Origin: Mytilus galloprovincialis
Taxonomy: Eukaryota > Mollusca > Bivalvia > Mytilida > Mytilidae
Reading direction: 5' to 3'
NCBI RefSeq assembly: GCF_965363235.1
Contig: NC_134844.1
Location: forward strand, 50,402,872 to 50,466,871
Length of the DNA: 64,000 bases
The notes under the pieces were generated by a model. It searched no databases. It saw only the letters and a list, made by a program, of their open reading frames with translations, and was not told where the DNA came from. Below are positions 11,911 to 24,500 of this stretch, piece after piece. Both the position numbers and the translations under genes were made by a program. Every line of letters starts with the position of its first letter. Position 1 is the stretch's first letter.

Positions 11911-12019
11911 CACGTACTACAATGTACTATTATTTCCTATTATCCAATAAGTTATAAAAAACAAAAACTTCGTCTATAATGTTATCAATCAGAGCAGTGT
12001 TTTGTGACAAGAATTTAAC

Positions 12020-12495
12020 CTTCCTTCCGTTGAATTATATAAGTTTTAAGCTTCTTCGTTTTATTTTATTTTTCCAGAAGCGTGTCCTTCTCTTAAGAAT
12101 CAATGTCATCAACAAACTTTAAACCAATCCATGATTAAGTGATAGTAAGCGCATGTCTAACCCAGAATTGAATTATAAATAAAAATGTTCCTGAAAGAAA
12201 AACCCGGAATGAGGTTCCATACGGGTTGAGGTTCCATACGGGTGTAGTTCAGTCAAAGTTAAGTATATACAGTAAGTACATGAAATTTTCTGTATTTAGT
12301 TTTATATGTAATGACGAAAGCAATAACATTTTTTCAACTTACAAATTTTAAAGGAGGTGAGGAAAAGGAGGAGGATTTCATTTATGTTCTGAAAGAAATG
12401 CACTACGAATTAATTGTGGTCTCGGACCTAATGTCTCTAGCAAAACTGACATAAAATGGAACAAGAATTTGTATAGTAATAGGCTTTACAAATCC
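12020..12495. other. upstream region of the ZIP-type gene
   Basis: Non-coding. It should contain the promoter of the minus-strand gene starting at 11910, but I see no convincing TATA box. A direct repeat GAGGTTCCATACGGGT occurs twice at about 12210-12243. Confidence 0.35.
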
Positions 12496-12499
12496 TTCA

Positions 12500-12660
12500 T
12501 AGGCGGATCCAGGGGGGGGGGGGCTGGGGGCCGAGCCCCCCCCCCCTTTCGTCGGAAAAATTTGGTTGATTATATAGGGAATCACTTGAAGCATGACTGG
12601 AGCGGGCCCCCCTAAGGTCAGTCAGCCCCCCTTTAGGAAAAGTTCTGGATCCGCCACTGT
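12500..12660. repeat. GGATCCGCC-ended short repeat, copy 2
   Basis: GGCGGATCC at 12503 and GGATCCGCCACTG at the right end, with long G and C runs between. It explains both overlapping Pro/Gly-rich minus frames here. Confidence 0.7.
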
Positions 12661-13490
12661 CCTTTAATGGATCAAACATGTAAATAACATCACCGCTGCA
12701 GCCACACAAAATTAAGCTGTACTTTATTTTAAAAGATAAATTTGAGGTAAATTCAAAAACAGTGAGAGAAAACGCACAAATAGCACTTGTAAGAAAGAAT
12801 TAAACTGTAATTCATACAGCACCCACATACCAAATCATAAACAAATCAACTTGAGATGACCCCGCGCTGACCAGCTAGGTAAATATGCAACATGTACCAC
12901 AACATCAGCACAGTCACTGAAATGCTGTACTTTGTATATTTTGAATTAAACAATTAACGCTTGAGAAAAGGCAAATATGAACAAGCATCATTTTCTTCTA
13001 CAAAATCATACACCATTTAACCGACATATCTACTTCAAGACCAAGGCAAAATTCACACATTTTATTCTTTCATACCTATACTTACCACTAAAGATACAAA
13101 TATTCATTGTACATGAGAAAATTATTACAATGGAACCTTCTATAGTTTTCATAGATAAGCAATTAATTTCCCTATATATTATAGCTAGCCTTTTTCGAAA
13201 TACCGACTTTAGAAAGTTGATTTTTTTACGAAACCTTGCTAGAATTAAAGAAATATTATTCTGAAATCATAATAAACAAAAAAGCTTAATGGTATTTTAC
13301 TTGTATTTTACAGCTAGTGTTCCTTATCATGTATGTACCAACTAGTTATTGACGCTAGCTGTTCAAGCATGCATTCACAGTAACAGGCCTATAACTTGAT
13401 ACCATGTTCGGATCTGACTGTGAAACAACAACTATAAATAAATTATGAGGAAACAGAAGAGATGTTAAAGTTACACTTGAGTGCATTATA
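12661..13490. other. unassigned stretch
   Basis: The 95-codon plus frame at 12977-13264 is Ile/Leu/Phe/Lys-rich, as expected by chance in AT-rich DNA, and has no domain or splice support. Confidence 0.45.
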
Positions 13491-13499
13491 TATTGCCAT

Positions 13500-14740
13500 T
13501 TATAAACTTCGTCCAAATGGATTCCCGTACGCACTTATATTCTAATAATTTCATTGCTGACCCAACAGCTACATTGGCTTATGTCAAAGTGATCAAAACC
13601 TCTGGCTGAAATATTGGAAGAAATGCAAATTTCAAAACATACACAGTGGTCCATTGAGACTTGGCGATGACTAATTAAAAATGGCATGACTCTTTTACGT
13701 ATGTTGTTGCAGTTATTCCACTCTTTAGTGAGAAATCAAATATCCATGCTGGAAAAATATGTTTTTAATACGTGTCATTGTCAGTATGTCTCTAAACTTC
13801 CACAGCTGTTTCTTTTTCCGAAAGTCCGTTTTTTGAGACAAAAGAAGCTGTGAAATGTCTGTCATCTATTCACAATAAGTATGCGGTTTTTTCTGCGGAC
13901 AAAGCTTCAAATAATATTGTCTTGTATGTATCGAACTTCCGCGAGTGTCGTGTAAAAATAGGAGTAAATTAGCACTCAGGAAATACAACACACAAAAGCA
14001 AACCATTTGACATGGGCGAATCAAAAGTCCTTCATGGCTTCAATGAACATTACATTGAATAGAAAATCGGAGGACTTAACTTATTCGCATTGAATACTAA
14101 GGCTTCACAAAATTCCGTACTAATAACGGTACATTGCCTGCTTATCTGAATGATCGACAATTTTGAAAGCATAAGTGGATTCTAAGAAACTCTAAAGAAC
14201 TTCTTAGGATAATTCTAAATCTCGATCTTTCTTTGAAATTACTTTTGCCTTTTCAACCCTGTATACCACCATTCCCCATATGAAATTGAAAAATCGCCTT
14301 AAGAAACAAATCTACAATGCTTTCCAACAAAAAAAGTGCTAGCATATGCCATAGATTGATAACTTTGGGATGCAATACGGCATATTTTGTTAAAAGTGAA
14401 GAAAAGGTTTAACATGCTACATGTACACAGCGGAACAAGTGATCAGTATGCTGGAGTTTCTTGTATTGACAAAATATTTGTTGAATTTGGAGGTAATCTA
14501 TTTCAACAAATTCTCGTCATTCCTATGGGAATGAACTGTGTGTATCCATTTGCCGACCTCTTCTTATTTTCTTCAAGTTCCTTCCGAAACTTTAAAAAAA
14601 CAAGAAGAGCAACGAAGCCAGATGATTCATTTTCACATGATGACTTGATGATGTTCTTTCCATTAATCATTCAAACTTTTCTGTTAGAGTTCCAGTAATA
14701 TATTACCCAGAAATAGGAATAAATGAAATAAATTGCTTCT
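13500..14740 (+). pseudogene. decayed reverse-transcriptase element, plus copy
   Basis: Broken frames match, in order, the minus-strand copy at 16055-17500: a YAVFSADKASNNIV segment (about 13876-13930; compare YVVVLADKAPNNIV), a NSKELL segment (about 14190), CIPPFPI-frame remnants of the STLYT block (about 14255), and FVEFGGNLFQQ...IPMGMNC...ADLFLF (about 14479-14573), the RT segment before the catalytic box. The YIDD part is not recognisable. Frameshifts and stops separate the pieces, so it is inactive and older than the minus copy. Confidence 0.7.
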
Positions 14741-15248
14741 TCGAGTGCAGCTGGATACGACCGCAGAGGTCCAATCCTGAACAGTTGGTACAAAAATGGA
14801 CACAATACTCGCACTTGATACTGGTCTGAATTTGAAATTAAATATTTGACACATACTAGTAATAGGTTTCTGACACAGAATAACTGTAGTCAAAGATACA
14901 GTTTTGCCCCAAAAAATTATTTCAAGAAATTTTCTTTTTAATTTCTGAAATCTTGAGAACAAATTGTCCCAACTCCAACCCCCAAATTTTGTTTAACCTT
15001 TTTCTAAAAAAAAATATTTCCCTCAATATATGTTCATAATCTCCGAATTCAAATTTCCAATGGAGTTTGCAACCATTATAACCCATTTAAATACATCATA
15101 AAAGTCTTAAAATATATAGAAAATTACATACACAATCATGGCAAAAATTAAATTACCATTTATCAGAATTTAAAAAAAAGCAATTTCTAAAAATAAATTG
15201 ACATCTAATGCCCTCAAGACAATACAACATTTCTTTATACAAAATTTA

Positions 15249-15318
15249 GCAGTGTAAGGGAGGTACTTCAAAATGTTTAAATTGTCAAAAGGTGTTTGAA
15301 TTACCTCCCTTACACTGC
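15249..15318. repeat. short hairpin, 17-bp perfect stem
   Basis: GCAGTGTAAGGGAGGTA at 15249-15265 is the exact inverse of 15302-15318, with a 36-nt partly complementary loop. Confidence 0.6.
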
Positions 15319-15339
15319 GTTTAAATTATGTTTTGTACT

Positions 15340-15715
15340 CAAGTAATCGTCCATTATCCATTTTTCCCTTTTTTATCCTTAATTCCTGAACGGTTTGAGT
15401 CATAATCCCCAAAATCCAATTCTTACCATCCCTTTGTGGTATGGAAACTTGTGGTATAATTTCAGAGAGATCGATACACCATTCCAAAAGTTATTGTCTG
15501 GAAACGAGAAAAATGCTTCTTTGGGCCTCTTTTTGGCCCCTACTTACTAAACTGTTGGGACCATAACCCCAAAAGTCAATCCCAACCTTCCTTTTGTGTT
15601 CACAAACCTTGTCTTTCAATTTCATAGATTTCTTATGTTATTGTACGAAAACCAAAGATCTTCGGACGACGACAGCGACGACTACGTGATACCAATATAG
15701 TTTTTAGTACCGCCA
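15340..15715. repeat. bivalve interspersed repeat (GGCCTCTTTTTGGCCCC type)
   Basis: Contains TTGGGCCTCTTTTTGGCCCC, then GGGACCATAACCCC, and ends in GACGACGACAGCGACGACTA and GTGATACCAATATA. No coding potential. Confidence 0.6.
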
Positions 15716-15852
15716 TTTTTTTTTTGTGATCGCATAAAGAACGACACTGCTTCTTTTGTCTCATTTTTAAACTTATACCTCGAATTTAACATAAGCAGTT
15801 ATCTAAGGACCATGAAACGATTTTAATTTTGAAATTATTTTCAACTTAATAA

Positions 15853-17500
15853 TAGAGGGATGAAAGATACCAAAGGAACAGTCAAACTCATAAATCGAAA
15901 ATAAACTGGCAACGCCATGGCTAAAAATGAAAAAGACAAACAGACAAACAATAGTACACATGCCAGAACATAGAGAAAACTAAGGAATAAATAACAAATC
16001 TGGTAAATAGTATAATTCGGTAGGTCACATTCATGAAAGGGAAGGGGATTGTAGTTACGACGTAAGGAACATATCCGATATTATTTGTGAAATGGTTATT
16101 CCATAACGGTCAACCAACTCGTGATGGCGTCCGTAAAATTTACGAAGGGATGATTTCAACTCCACCATTTAGAACTCTTGGTTTAATAGCTTCCTTGTGA
16201 GCAGCAACCCTCTATCAAGAAAATCATAATAGGAAATGCAAGCACGGGAATATCGTATCAATTGGGAGATATATACCCCGTATGCAGGTGCTGCTGGAAT
16301 GTTGCTATTTAGAAATGGAAAGTTCACAATTGGAAAGCTGAAATCATCTCTATTGTCGTAAAGTTTTGTTTTAAAATTTAACCGACCCTCATTGTCAATT
16401 TCTAGATGTAAGTCAAGATATGAGGCCGACTTAACTGTATCTGTAGTATCCTTTATCTCTAGTTTGATGGGATAGATGCGTTCCACATAGTCACCAAATT
16501 TTGAATTATTTAGTGAAGGAACATCATCTATATAGCGGAAAGTAGAGTTAAAGGATATCGCTAACTTCTTATCTTTCTTCCTAGGAAGTTCCTGCATGAA
16601 GTCAGCCTCATAATAATAAAGAAACAAGTCGGCAAGTAGAGGGGCACAATTTGTTCCCATTGGAATGCCGAGTCTGTTGAAAACACGTCCTCCGAACGAA
16701 ACAAATATGTTGTCAATTAAGAAATCAACCATCTTGATAATATCAGTTTCAGATAATTTTTTGTTTTGTTTGAATCAGAGTGATGATTTATATCTCCCTA
16801 AGACAAGATACTTGTATCTACGTTGGCCATTCGTTTTTATGAAGCAAAGCAATACCAACTCTTTCAATTTGTCTTTTAGTTTGGAATGTGAAATACTTGT
16901 GTAAAGAGTAGAAAAGTCAAATGCTTTAATACTATTACAAGATGAAAGAGAGTTAGATTGTATGTACTCCAAAAGATCTTTGGAATTTTAAAGTAACTAC
17001 ATCTGATTCACGCCACTTCTAGAATAGGCAGTTTCACAATAAATTTGAATCCCGTTTTTGATTGCTGATAACAATAGATGTTACTAATCTAGAAAGAGGT
17101 TTCGTGGAGCACTTGGAAGACCTGGCAATTTACCGTTGTTTGTAAAGACACTTATGTAGTTTAGGTATCAAATACAGTAATGGAAGATCCAGTCCTTCAT
17201 CTTTGGTTGAAATTCCAAAGGAACAACGAACAGACCTATGATTATCCAGGATTTCCCCTTTGGTAAGTGTCGTGAGGTTATATGTTGAGTTTCCAAATAA
17301 ATTGTCAATATCTAATTCGTCAGTGATCAAGCAGTTAATGTAATGAGTTTTACACACAAAAACGATGTTGTTTGGGGCTTTATCTGCGAGAACAACAACA
17401 TATTTGTCATGGAGGTAGGATAAGTGTTTTGCAACATTTAAGTCTTTTAAGTAGCGATATACCAACTTCACCTGCATATTCATGCATGCATATGCCTTTT
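15853..17500 (-). pseudogene. decayed reverse-transcriptase retroelement, minus copy
   Basis: Frames in order: 17130-17483 (YVVVLADKAPNNIVFVCK ... LLYLIPKLHK, the N-terminal RT region); 16775-16972 (KAFDFSTLYTSISHSKLKDK, RT motif A region); 16055-16732 (FGGRVFNRLGIPMGTNCAPL, then FRYIDD, the catalytic box, then YLDLHLEI). Stops and frameshifts break it between 16980 and 17130 and near 16735, and an in-frame TAA lies at 16169-16171, after which the frame continues (KFYGRHHELVDRYG) to 16055. An untranslated tail follows to about 15853 and ends at the same AGAGGGAYGAAAGATACC boundary as copies at 27071 and 43448. The IPMG...YIDD layout suggests a Penelope-like or related non-LTR element; the class is not certain. 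No endonuclease domain is visible. Confidence 0.82.
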
Positions 17501-17539
17501 TGTTTGTCTTTGATAGTCTTTGTTCTAAACGTGGTTAAG

Positions 17540-18085
17540 GTTGACTGATGTACCCTTATTTATGACGACATTTTTACCTATTCTGTCAGTTTGTTTTGTT
17601 CCTACATTGTTGTCAATATGATTAAATTTTAGGCGACTTTTATACAAGTGAGAAGTTAAGCTAGCTATAAAACCAGTTTTAATCATTTTATACATAAGAA
17701 AATGCCTCTACCAAGTCAGGAATATGACAGTTGTTTGATGATATTGATCTTTTGAGTTTGCTATTTGATTACGTAGGGACTTTGCGTTTTGAATTTTATT
17801 CTGCATTCGGTAGTTTCGCTCATTATGGAGTTAATCCGATTTCCTCTGTTTTTGTTTGTTACCTTGGGTTATCCATTTTTTTTATATAGATGAGACCATT
17901 GATTTTCTCGTTTGAATGATTTTACACTAGTACTTTGTTAGGCCCTTTATACTTGCTGTTCGGTGTGAGCCTAGGCTCCGTGTTGAAGACCGAACATTGA
18001 CCTATAATGGATTACTTTTATTAATTGTTAATTGGATTGAGAGTTGTCTCATTGGAATTGCAGCACATCTCCCAATATCTATATA
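17540..18085 (+). repeat. two mussel interspersed repeats in series
   Basis: About 17540-17840 is the TATAAAACCAG ... ACCAAGTCAGGAATATGACA ... GGGACTTTGCGTTTTGAATTT family, also at about 22800-23150, 24640-24700 and 55980-56215. 17860-18085 is a copy of the GAGTTGTCTCATTGG-tail repeat. Confidence 0.65.
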
Positions 18086-18089
18086 CCCC

Positions 18090-20640
18090 TCATACAGCCC
18101 GCTAACATAAATGAGGTATACAAGTAGCTTGTGAGAATTTGTACACAAATTTAATATACAAACAATTAAATCATGTAAACCTAGAAACCACATGTATCAA
18201 CAATTACATGTTTTAAATATCACATTTTACAATCTTCACAATTTCATTCACAAAGTATTTTATGAACCAAAATATAACCTTTCTTAAAATAATCAAATCA
18301 TTGCGCACACAAATTTTTATTTATAACCTGGAAAAGTACTGATATGGGAGAAGACTTTATAAGTCATTTTAACTAAATTGTTTTTCATCCCTTTTGCATA
18401 TTTAGGCAAATAATTCGTTCAGTCATTCTTTTATTCTTTACCGATTGTTGATGCTAGATAGTAGTTAAAGCTAAAGATAAACACGTTCGGGTGAATAAGG
18501 ACTAGTCTTGTGGCGTGCTCTAAATATGAAAGTAAGTAGAGTCTAATAGTTTAAGCCCTAGCATTTCGACGGACGTGTCCAAAGTAAATTTTCCAATGGG
18601 TCAAAAGTGTAATCGATATTACACTGCAATATAAATGCAAACATAAAAAAAACTTCCATTTTATTGTGGTTTCATAACTTTAATGTTTTTCTTCGTGGCC
18701 ATTCACTGTAAAGCCATACGATGTACATATGAAATGATGAAAGTTATATGCCAATTGTATATGTTCATAATAATGAAACATCGTTTGTATTGTTTCTATA
18801 TTTGAATGCATTTTTTTAAACGAAGATTCAAAATTATTAAGAAATACTTGCCACAGATTCGGTATATTTTTTTCGCATGCGTAAATAATATATTAACCAG
18901 CTCGATAATAACAATAGCACTTTTTAACAGAGATGAAAATACAGGAACAAACAAAGGTCTTTATCCTTGTTTTTGATACATAAATAAACCCAACATAGAT
19001 AACAGGATTGAGATTTTGTATCTGCACCAGACGGGCGCATAAGCAACTGAAAATTTGCTGGGATATTAATATCTACATTTATCATTGGTACCTTTTTTCT
19101 ATAAAAATAAGAAAAATTAACAAGGATCTTAGAAGATTTGAAGAAATATGCTGTGAAACGTAATGTATCAAAATTATGAAAGAGAAAGGAAGCTGAGAGC
19201 AGGCAAACGTTTTAATGGCACTACTTGGATAAAACAATGTCACTACACGGATAAAACAATATAGCTACATGTTCATGTATAAATCCAGAGGATTCCGATT
19301 AAAAAGTACAAATGTAAAAACACAAGAGCAGCGATTATCCTTAATTACAAACTTTGGTAATCAAGGATATCTATTATGACATAAAAATGTAATAGCTTTA
19401 TATATAATATGTTTATGAATAATTGGTTAATTATATGAACAGCAATGACAAAAAAATCGTATAAAACGTTTTGAAATAAAAATCTGAAGATTATATTTTA
19501 TATGTTGTATACAATACCCGTGATAAACAGCTGTTCATGTGAGATATAAAATAATATGTCCAAAAAGAGATTCAAAGGTGAATTATTCAAAAAGTTATTA
19601 TATCATTTTATTTTTATAAATATAGAATGACTGTATTGGAATTTGACTATTTTTATCTCACTAGCACACATATGAGACAAGAACACAGTATGTTATTGAA
19701 GGTCTAGTAAATGCAACTAGTTTGAAAATGCTGACATGGTAAGTTACTTGAATATAAAGCACATACATTCTTAAACTAAAACTATCAATATATAAAAGAC
19801 CAACTACTAGTATACAGCAAAACCTAATGTTATGGATGCACTACATTTAAAGATCAGTCGTTTGGTATCTAATCTCTCTATAACGAATTGATCGAGTTGA
19901 ATACTAAAAGTCACTTAGGTTAACCATCGATGTCCCATTTCTAATGGCACCTGCGTATTTAGAGCCCCTATATAGTAATGGAAATAATAGGTGTTACGTT
20001 GAGTGTTTTTGAACATTTGATATACATGTTGACAACTGTAACATCAACTCGTATACCAAACTAACAGTATTACTCAAATAACCCTTATAAAATATATCAA
20101 ATAACATTTCTATATGGAAACACTGTTAAAAATAATAATCTTACTCCAGGTAAAAGTGTAAATGCAATGTACGTTGGACCTAAGTTAAATTATCAAAAAG
20201 GTTTTGGGCAGAAAACATGTTTCTTCGAATCCATTTAACCATGTATAGTTACTAATCAATTGTTTTGCAATATACCATACCAAAAATTTATAACTGGCAC
20301 CATACAAAGACATTATGAAAATTACATTGTATATATAGTTAACATATAAAAATATAAACACACCGCATGGTTAATTTAATTAAAAAATATAACATACAAA
20401 AATATTTCAAAAGTTGGAAAAAAATACACGTCACAAAAAGACTAATAACTAAAATGTTCTGTTGTAAAATAAATTAAAAAACAATTGCATTTAAGGCTTA
20501 ATATACATTGCTAGCAAACCATGTGTCAATTTCTGACTATGTGAAACATATCACTCACTCGATCACAAAAACACTTTTGCAAATAGTCTTATAGTCTTGG
20601 TAATCATCCGAATCATACTTCTTTTGTCATGATTACTAAT
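18090..20640. other. unassigned stretch, partly 3' untranslated region of gene A
   Basis: No exon or repeat recognised between 18.1 and 20.3 kb. On minus, an acceptor TTTCCTTTCAG at about 20662 and an ATTAAA near 20370 are compatible with a non-coding last exon of the DRAM-like gene. This is weak. Confidence 0.3.
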
Positions 20641-21599
20641 TACTGAATTCAATCATACAACCTGAAAGGAAACAATATGATATCATTAATAACAAGTACA
20701 TAGATTACTTTTACCATCCTATTTGTGAAATAAAATGTTTGGGATTGAGCATTCATGTTGAAAATTAAATCAGAAAAACACCTGGAACACACATAATTAA
20801 TAAAGTTATTTTCAATTTGTAATGTAATATATGAGTCACAGATTGTCATGGTTAAAACACATCTTCTTCCTTGCATGTTATACATGACCAATAAAATTGT
20901 GGAAACGGCCATGTGCTTTAAAAATTGTCTCAGTAAGAAATTGTTAAATGGGCTTGACATTTTGATTAATTTTAAATGTAAAGTATATCCAGTGTTAAAC
21001 TTTGTTATAGTCTTGTTTTATATTATGTTGATTTTCTTACTAGGTATTAGTTGCTGTTTGCAATTTATTTTTTTGGAAACGTTTCAAGACTCGTCTGTGG
21101 TTATACTATTCTGGTCAATGATCAGCGTTCAAGGACACATAAAAACAACATATGGTGTTTATTAGTATTCTGTTTGTTTTGCTTAATTTTAATATATAAT
21201 ACTTTACAATTATAATTACTTATAAGCAACATGCCATTCATTCCGATAAAATATATGGGCATAATATAACAATAAGGAGATGAAGTGTGGTTGCAATTGA
21301 GGTAACTATCAACCAAAGTTTAAATAAACTGGAAGTGAACAATTAAAGGCAACTGTACTGAATGTAAACTGCGTTAGTTATGTATTCTATATTCATGCAC
21401 ATATCATCACTCGTGCATTATATATATTTCCATTAAAAGTCTACATAAATGGAATTACTAGTATGAGACACATTGATGATGCGCGTAGTGTTTATGTTAC
21501 AATCACAGAAAGGTTATTGACAATCAGAAAGTAATGCGATCAAATAATGAAAGTAAAAGTAAGCGTACATGCAGATCTAATAAAACATTTTACCTCATG

Positions 21600-24500
21600 C
21601 TAAGCGGTCGAAGGGTCCGTTAATGCTTCTTGTAGCTGAAATTACACGAATGATGCATCTAAACAACTAACATGCATTGTACCTTCATACAAAGTAATGT
21701 TAATTATTTAGTAGACATGGTAGAGGATGAATAAACATAAATTAACAAATGCATTTAGTAAGAAGTTAGATGAAATTATCTGTAGTTAATTTGCACCAGA
21801 GTATAAACATATTCGACGTACTATTTTGAGAAGTATTTAACTTTAACTGTTACAATACAAAACACCAGTCTAGGAAAGTTTGATCAGCAAATGTATACAA
21901 GTTAACAAAAAAAAATGCAGTTCTTATCTTAGTTTTAAATTGTTATAAGGGAAACAATTTGTCGTGTTGCCCAATCATGCAAAGAATTGAGGAATTTGAA
22001 TATTTCAGTTAATATTTTCGATGTCAATTTAGAACATATAAACTGATAGCAATGCGCAAAAAAAATGCAAATGAAAAATTTTGTTGCGCAAAAATGCAGA
22101 ACATCATTAAATCTAAAAAGATAAGTAATGCAGTTCCTATAATCGTTTTGAAAAGGATTAAGGAAATTAACTTTGTTATGCAGAATCTACAACATTACTA
22201 AAACTAACCATCCATGCAACTATATTTATGAATTTATATTTTCTAACCAGATTATTACCCGATGTATTTCATGCTTGTTAAAACGACTTTTTGGTAAAAA
22301 AAAAACAACGAATGCAGTCAAAAATGTCATACAATATATATCATGAAAAAGTACTATTTTCAGTAGGATTTCTAACAAAAGCAATACTTTGCTGTCAATT
22401 TATTATCTTTCAGCATGAAGTGCACATGTTGTGCCAATGTATTCAAACTCTAATAGAAAACAAATATTATCTTATGTAGGTATATATTTGTATAACTCTG
22501 TATTTTTCGTGGGATCGTTTGAAATCACAATGAAACAAACATCAAAACATACAAACAAAGTCAACATTAATGAAAGGAAATCGCACAAATACTCCGACCG
22601 AAAATTCATTACATTTGTCAGATACTTGAACCAGAAAGCGAAGAAAACAAAAGAGAATCTCTATTTTGGTCCTTAACTATAATTTCCATATTGATTGTCC
22701 TCGGAGTTCAGTATTTGTGTGATTGTACTTTTTTCTCTCTATGTTTCTTTAAATCATATATAGGTTTCTGGCGTATTTTTATAGTGATAAAGATTATAAC
22801 ACAATGTTGACTGATGTATCTCTTTTTTGGACATTTTACTTATCATGTTCGTTTGTTTTGTTAACACACATCGTTTTTCAATATTATGGAGTTGCCTGGT
22901 ACTGTCATACAAGTGAGCGGTTTAGCTATCTATAAAACCAGGTTTAATACAGTTAAGCTATCTATAAAACCAGGTTTCATCCAGTTATGCTATCTATAAA
23001 ACCAGGTTTAACCCAACATATTCTACATATAAGTAAATGCCTATACAAAGTGAGGAATATGAAAGTTGTCATTCATTTCTTTTTATGTGTTTGAGCTTTT
23101 GATTTTGACATTTGATTAGAGACTTTCCGTTTTGAATTTTCCTCAGAGCTCGTTTTTTTTGTTATTTCACTTTTCTCTAAAATAAAATGTAATATGATTA
23201 TTGTATGTTGTTCTATTCAATTTATAAACCAACAACCCAACTCAAGTTAAAATACTTGTTTACAAAATGTCCTGTACCAAGTCAGGAAAATGGCTTGTGA
23301 TATTATAGTTAGTTGTTTCTGTGTGTGTTACATTTCAATGTTGTGTTTCTGTTGTGTCGTAATTTTCCTCTTATATTTGATGAGTTTCCCTCAGTATTAA
23401 TTTATAACCTGGATTTGTTTTTTTCAGTCGATTTATGAATTTCGAACAGCGGTATACTACTGTTGCCTTTACTTACAGCATCATCCCTTTGTCTCATTAA
23501 TGACCATATACCACTTTTTTGTTGTTGTAATGACTTCATTCCCATATGCTATATCTTAACGATGCCTCTAATGTTAATTTCGAATTTATGGTATGCAATC
23601 AAAAACATGGTTGTATTTGCATTCAGGTATCGCAGATCAAATTTATTTGTTCATAGTGTGTTAATTTACGTTTTTTTTATTTAGTAAAGTATCCAATTGA
23701 TATTTAATCGTGTGGTTTTCTATGTTGTGGTGTTATACTATTGTTTCATAAAAGGAAGAAGGTTTGGTATGTACCATCAAAACGTTTAATCCCGCTGCAA
23801 ATGTTTGCACCTGTCCTAAGTCAGAAATCTGATGTACAGTAGTTGTCGTTTGTTAATGTAATTTATACGTATTTGGACCAACTTTTTGGAATTATGGATC
23901 CTCAATTCTCTTCAACTTTGTACTTATTTGGCTTTATAAATGTTTTGATATGAGCGTCACTGATGAGTATTATGTAGACGAAACGCGCGTCTGGCGTACT
24001 AAATTATAATCCTGGTACTTTTGATAACTATTTACACCACTGGGTCGATGCCACTGCTGGTGGACGTTTCTTCCCCGAGGGTATCACCAGCCCAGTAGTC
24101 AACACTTCGGTGTTGACATGAATATCAATAATGTGGTCATTTTTATAATTTTCCTGTTTATAAAACTTTGAATTGTACGAAAAACTAAGGATTTTCTAAC
24201 CCCAGGTAGATTACCTTAGCCGTATTTGGAACAACTTTTTGGAATTTTGGATCCTCAATGCTCCTCAACTTTGTACTTGTTTGGCTTTATAAATATTTTG
24301 ATATGAGCGTCACTGATGAGTCTTATGTAGACGAAACACGCGTCTGGCGTACTAAATTATAATCTTGGTACTTTTGATAACTATTATACGTGTTTCTCGT
24401 TTCTCGTTTTTTTTTATATATAGATTAGACCGTTAGTTTTCCCATTTGAATGGTTTTACACTAGTAATTTTTGGGGCCCTTTATAGTTTGTTGTTCGGTG

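Larger units (their letters stand above)
23871..24383 (+). mobile_element. retrozyme-like element, 1.45 monomers of 353 bp
   Basis: A 513-bp insertion flanked by the exact 8-bp duplication TTATACGT (23863-23870 and 24384-24391). The segment starting ATTTGG(A)AC(C)AACTTTTTGGAAT recurs after about 352 bp, so the element is one full monomer plus a partial one. Each copy has a hammerhead ribozyme, and the cleavage sites (after 23991 and 24344) are 353 bp apart. Short non-coding retroelements made of tandem type I hammerhead monomers are known as retrozymes in animals, including molluscs, and rely on reverse transcriptase supplied elsewhere. The host repeat continues on both sides; its unfilled form is at about 5818-5835. 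Confidence 0.82.

Noticed and set aside
12497..12709. Pro/Gly-rich minus frames
   Set aside because: Caused by G and C runs of the GGATCCGCC-ended repeat.
12977..13264. 95-codon plus-strand open frame
   Set aside because: Amino-acid content follows the AT bias; no signal peptide, domain, splice partner or conserved pattern.
16665..16904. 79-codon plus frame
   Set aside because: Antisense shadow of the reverse-transcriptase relic.
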